Shown here in pieces: positions 5,653 to 7,071 of a DNA stretch of 7,071 bases. The translations under genes were made by a program, and so were the position numbers. The notes under the pieces were generated by a model. The model did no database searches. It worked only from the letters and a program-made list of their open reading frames with translations, and was not told where the DNA came from. The stretch is from Candidatus Pacebacteria bacterium CG10_big_fil_rev_8_21_14_0_10_44_11. GTDB taxonomy: Bacteria; Patescibacteriota; Microgenomatia; UBA1400; PJMF01. The stretch lies in NCBI GenBank assembly GCA_002772705.1, contig PFDH01000025.1, forward strand, positions 5,886-12,956, written 5' to 3'. Every line of letters starts with the position of its first letter. Position 1 is the first letter of the stretch.

Positions 5653-6918
5653 ATGGAAACAAGTGATGATATAAATGACCCTAAGATTAACACCATAGAA
5701 ACTTCCCCGATACAAACAAACATAGCGCAACCACCACCGAGTGGAAATTCTGTCCAATTTCCCACTGAACCCATATCATCACCGACTGGTAAGAAATGGC
5801 TACTGCCTTGTTTAATAAGCTTGGTCATTGTTGCTTTTGGTATTGCAGGGTATCTTGCGTATCAAAACTTTCAGTTAAAGAAAGTTGCTCAACCTGTTTC
5901 AATCCAGCCACTGCCAACTTCGTCTACTTCACAAACAAGCACGAGTAGCAATGAAGAGCAACTCGTAACTGGTGCAAATTTAGATAATAAGCTCATTTCC
6001 TATACCTCCAACGAAGGACTGGTTACATCTGATGTTGCTGGAAATAATAAAAAGGTAATTTTTGAAGTGAAGGATCCATATTTTTCTTGGGATTGGAACC
6101 CTAAAGCCAATGAAGTTATCGCAAGTAATGGAATTTTAAAAAATTTAGACACTGGCACTGAAAAAAAAGTTCCAGCGGGCAGATGCCACAACTGGTCTCC
6201 TGATGGTAAAAGAATTGCTTTTGAGGATGTAGGTGGACTCTACTATATTGAGGTAAGTAGCCCTGCAAGTCCTGTCAAAATTACCGAGTCGGGTTCACTG
6301 TGTGGCGGTTCTAACAGCGTTTTCCATTGGTTACCCGATAGCAAATCATTAGTATATCTGACTAGTAATGGTGCTATATACACTGACGAAGTAATTCACT
6401 CTATTATGAGATATGACTTTGATAATCGGTCAACAACGAAAATATATCAAGACGAAAAAGGCTCTGGTCAAATAGGAACCCCATCAATTTCTCCAGATGG
6501 AACGAAGGTAGTATTTATGATGAGTATTGACAAGGGAAGTAGCGCATCTCAAGTAACAGAAAATGTATATTCCATTAACATTGATGGTTCAGGTCTGACT
6601 CAACTTACAAACTTGGAGGCAAATGGCGAATATGGCCAAAATATTAGTATGCCTATTTTTAGCACAGACACTAAGAGCATATTCTTTCTCAGCAACAGCA
6701 CGATAAGCAAGTATCAGGGTTTATCAATGCTAAACATTCAAACAAAAGCAATTACCAGCCTGGCAAACGAAACCGCAGATGTATATTCTCCAGCAACCAT
6801 CTCCCCTGATGGCAAATATGTGGCCTATGATGCTTTTGATAAAGTTGTAGTTGTTAACCTGGAAACAAAGAATAAAACCTTAATCAATAACGCAGGATTT
6901 GTGCTGTGGCAAAAATAA
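5653..6918 (+). CDS. Membrane-anchored PD40/TolB-like beta-propeller protein
   Basis: The 421-residue product starts with a polar, proline-rich N-terminal tail (1-46). KKWL and one membrane helix follow (about 49-70, LPCLISLVIVAFGIAGYLAY), then a Ser/Thr/Pro-rich spacer (80-103). From about 110 to the end it is a beta-propeller: WD40-like PD40 motifs appear at 148-157 (WNPKANEVIA), 181-190 (WSPDGKRIAF), 226-235 (WLPDSKSLVY), 279-288 (ISPDGTKVVF), 336-345 (FSTDTKSIFF) and 383-392 (ISPDGKYVAY). That fits a six-bladed TolB-type fold. The propeller probably faces outside the cell, held by the single helix with the tail inside. Such domains bind proteins or ligands; no catalytic site is seen. Cys178, Cys217 could form a disulfide if exported. 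It appears monocistronic. Fold is confident, function unknown. Confidence 0.8.
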   Translation: METSDDINDPKINTIETSPIQTNIAQPPPSGNSVQFPTEPISSPTGKKWLLPCLISLVIVAFGIAGYLAYQNFQLKKVAQPVSIQPLPTSSTSQTSTSSNEEQLVTGANLDNKLISYTSNEGLVTSDVAGNNKKVIFEVKDPYFSWDWNPKANEVIASNGILKNLDTGTEKKVPAGRCHNWSPDGKRIAFEDVGGLYYIEVSSPASPVKITESGSLCGGSNSVFHWLPDSKSLVYLTSNGAIYTDEVIHSIMRYDFDNRSTTKIYQDEKGSGQIGTPSISPDGTKVVFMMSIDKGSSASQVTENVYSINIDGSGLTQLTNLEANGEYGQNISMPIFSTDTKSIFFLSNSTISKYQGLSMLNIQTKAITSLANETADVYSPATISPDGKYVAYDAFDKVVVVNLETKNKTLINNAGFVLWQK

Positions 6919-7009
6919 TGCTCCAAAAATAATACGCTTTTAATTTTTAGCTTATAGAGCTTACGAGTTGTTTGGTTTCGGCATAATTAAACATTTGGGT
7001 CCCTAATTG

Positions 7010-7018
7010 TGGTATATT
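7010..7018 (+). promoter_or_regulatory. Extended -10 promoter of the gene starting at 7062
   Basis: TGGTATATT (7010-7018) is an extended -10 element with TATATT matching five of six consensus bases. The start point would be near 7025, giving a leader of about 37 bases that includes a strong ribosome binding site. No clear -35 box is seen. Confidence 0.4.
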
Positions 7019-7048
7019 TCTCCTTCATATCAATAAGAAGAGGTTATT

Positions 7049-7056
7049 AAGGGGAG
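7049..7056 (+). promoter_or_regulatory. Strong Shine-Dalgarno site of the last gene
   Basis: AAGGGGAG ends five bases before the ATG at 7062. It is the best ribosome binding site in the window and is what makes that short edge start credible. Confidence 0.6.
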
Positions 7057-7061
7057 ATAGT

Positions 7062-7071
7062 ATGTTAAAAA
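7062..7071 (+). CDS. Start of a gene running off the right edge
   Basis: Only Met-Leu-Lys can be read before the window ends. The call rests on the extended -10 at 7010-7018 and the AAGGGGAG site at 7049-7056. Product unknown. The spacer 6919-7009 before it shows no clear terminator for the preceding propeller gene. Confidence 0.55.

Noticed and set aside
5562..5828. Minus-strand open frame of 88 codons
   Set aside because: Mostly antisense to the start of the propeller gene; no ribosome binding site or recognisable domain.
6000..6191. Minus-strand open frame of 63 codons
   Set aside because: Antisense shadow of the propeller domain.
6919..7009. AGCT-TATAG-AGCT as terminator of the propeller gene
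   Set aside because: Four-base-pair stem with no following T-run.

Overview
This AT-rich window most likely comes from an uncultivated bacterium of the Candidate Phyla Radiation (Patescibacteria, plausibly Microgenomates). That placement is inferred from gene style and is not proven. The grounds are a short-anchored YkuD-type L,D-transpeptidase, a signal-anchored beta-propeller protein with a lysine-tryptophan membrane motif, a protein-L-isoaspartate methyltransferase, weak or absent Shine-Dalgarno sites, and single-gene units instead of long operons. All intact genes read cleanly with the standard bacterial code (TGA as stop). I see no rRNA, tRNA, CRISPR array or insertion sequence.

Layout. 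Positions 1-469 hold the N-terminal part of an L,D-transpeptidase on the minus strand, running off the left edge. Positions 470-844 are a divergent spacer with a 12-bp direct repeat, an uncertain 61-codon ORF and a promoter. Positions 845-1750 (+) encode a SAM-dependent methyltransferase fused to a Trm112/YcaR-like tail. It converges, across a perfect hairpin, on a minus-strand S66 serine peptidase of the MccF/LD-carboxypeptidase type (1879-2916). A spacer at 2917-3204 holds only a doubtful ORF. Positions 3205-4431 (-) encode a four-CBS-domain protein ending in a domain with the topology of the ribosome hibernation factor HPF. It diverges from pcm (4521-5156, +), and both promoters lie in the 89-bp gap. 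Positions 5157-5652 look empty but hold a decayed minus-strand gene with two internal stop codons. Positions 5653-6918 (+) encode a membrane-anchored PD40/TolB-like beta-propeller. The right edge begins a new gene at 7062 with a good ribosome binding site.

How the genes relate. There is no obvious single pathway. Two genes point to peptidoglycan or peptide chemistry: L,D-transpeptidase cross-linking, and LD-carboxypeptidase or MccF-like cleavage. Two point to stress survival: pcm repairs aged proteins, and the CBS-HPF fusion could tie adenylate-nucleotide sensing to ribosome inactivation. These last two are divergently transcribed from one small intergenic region. The most novel points are the CBS-HPF fusion, the methyltransferase with an in-cis, cysteine-poor Trm112-like tail, the decayed gene at 5198-5494, and promoters placed so close to start codons that leaderless transcripts are likely.
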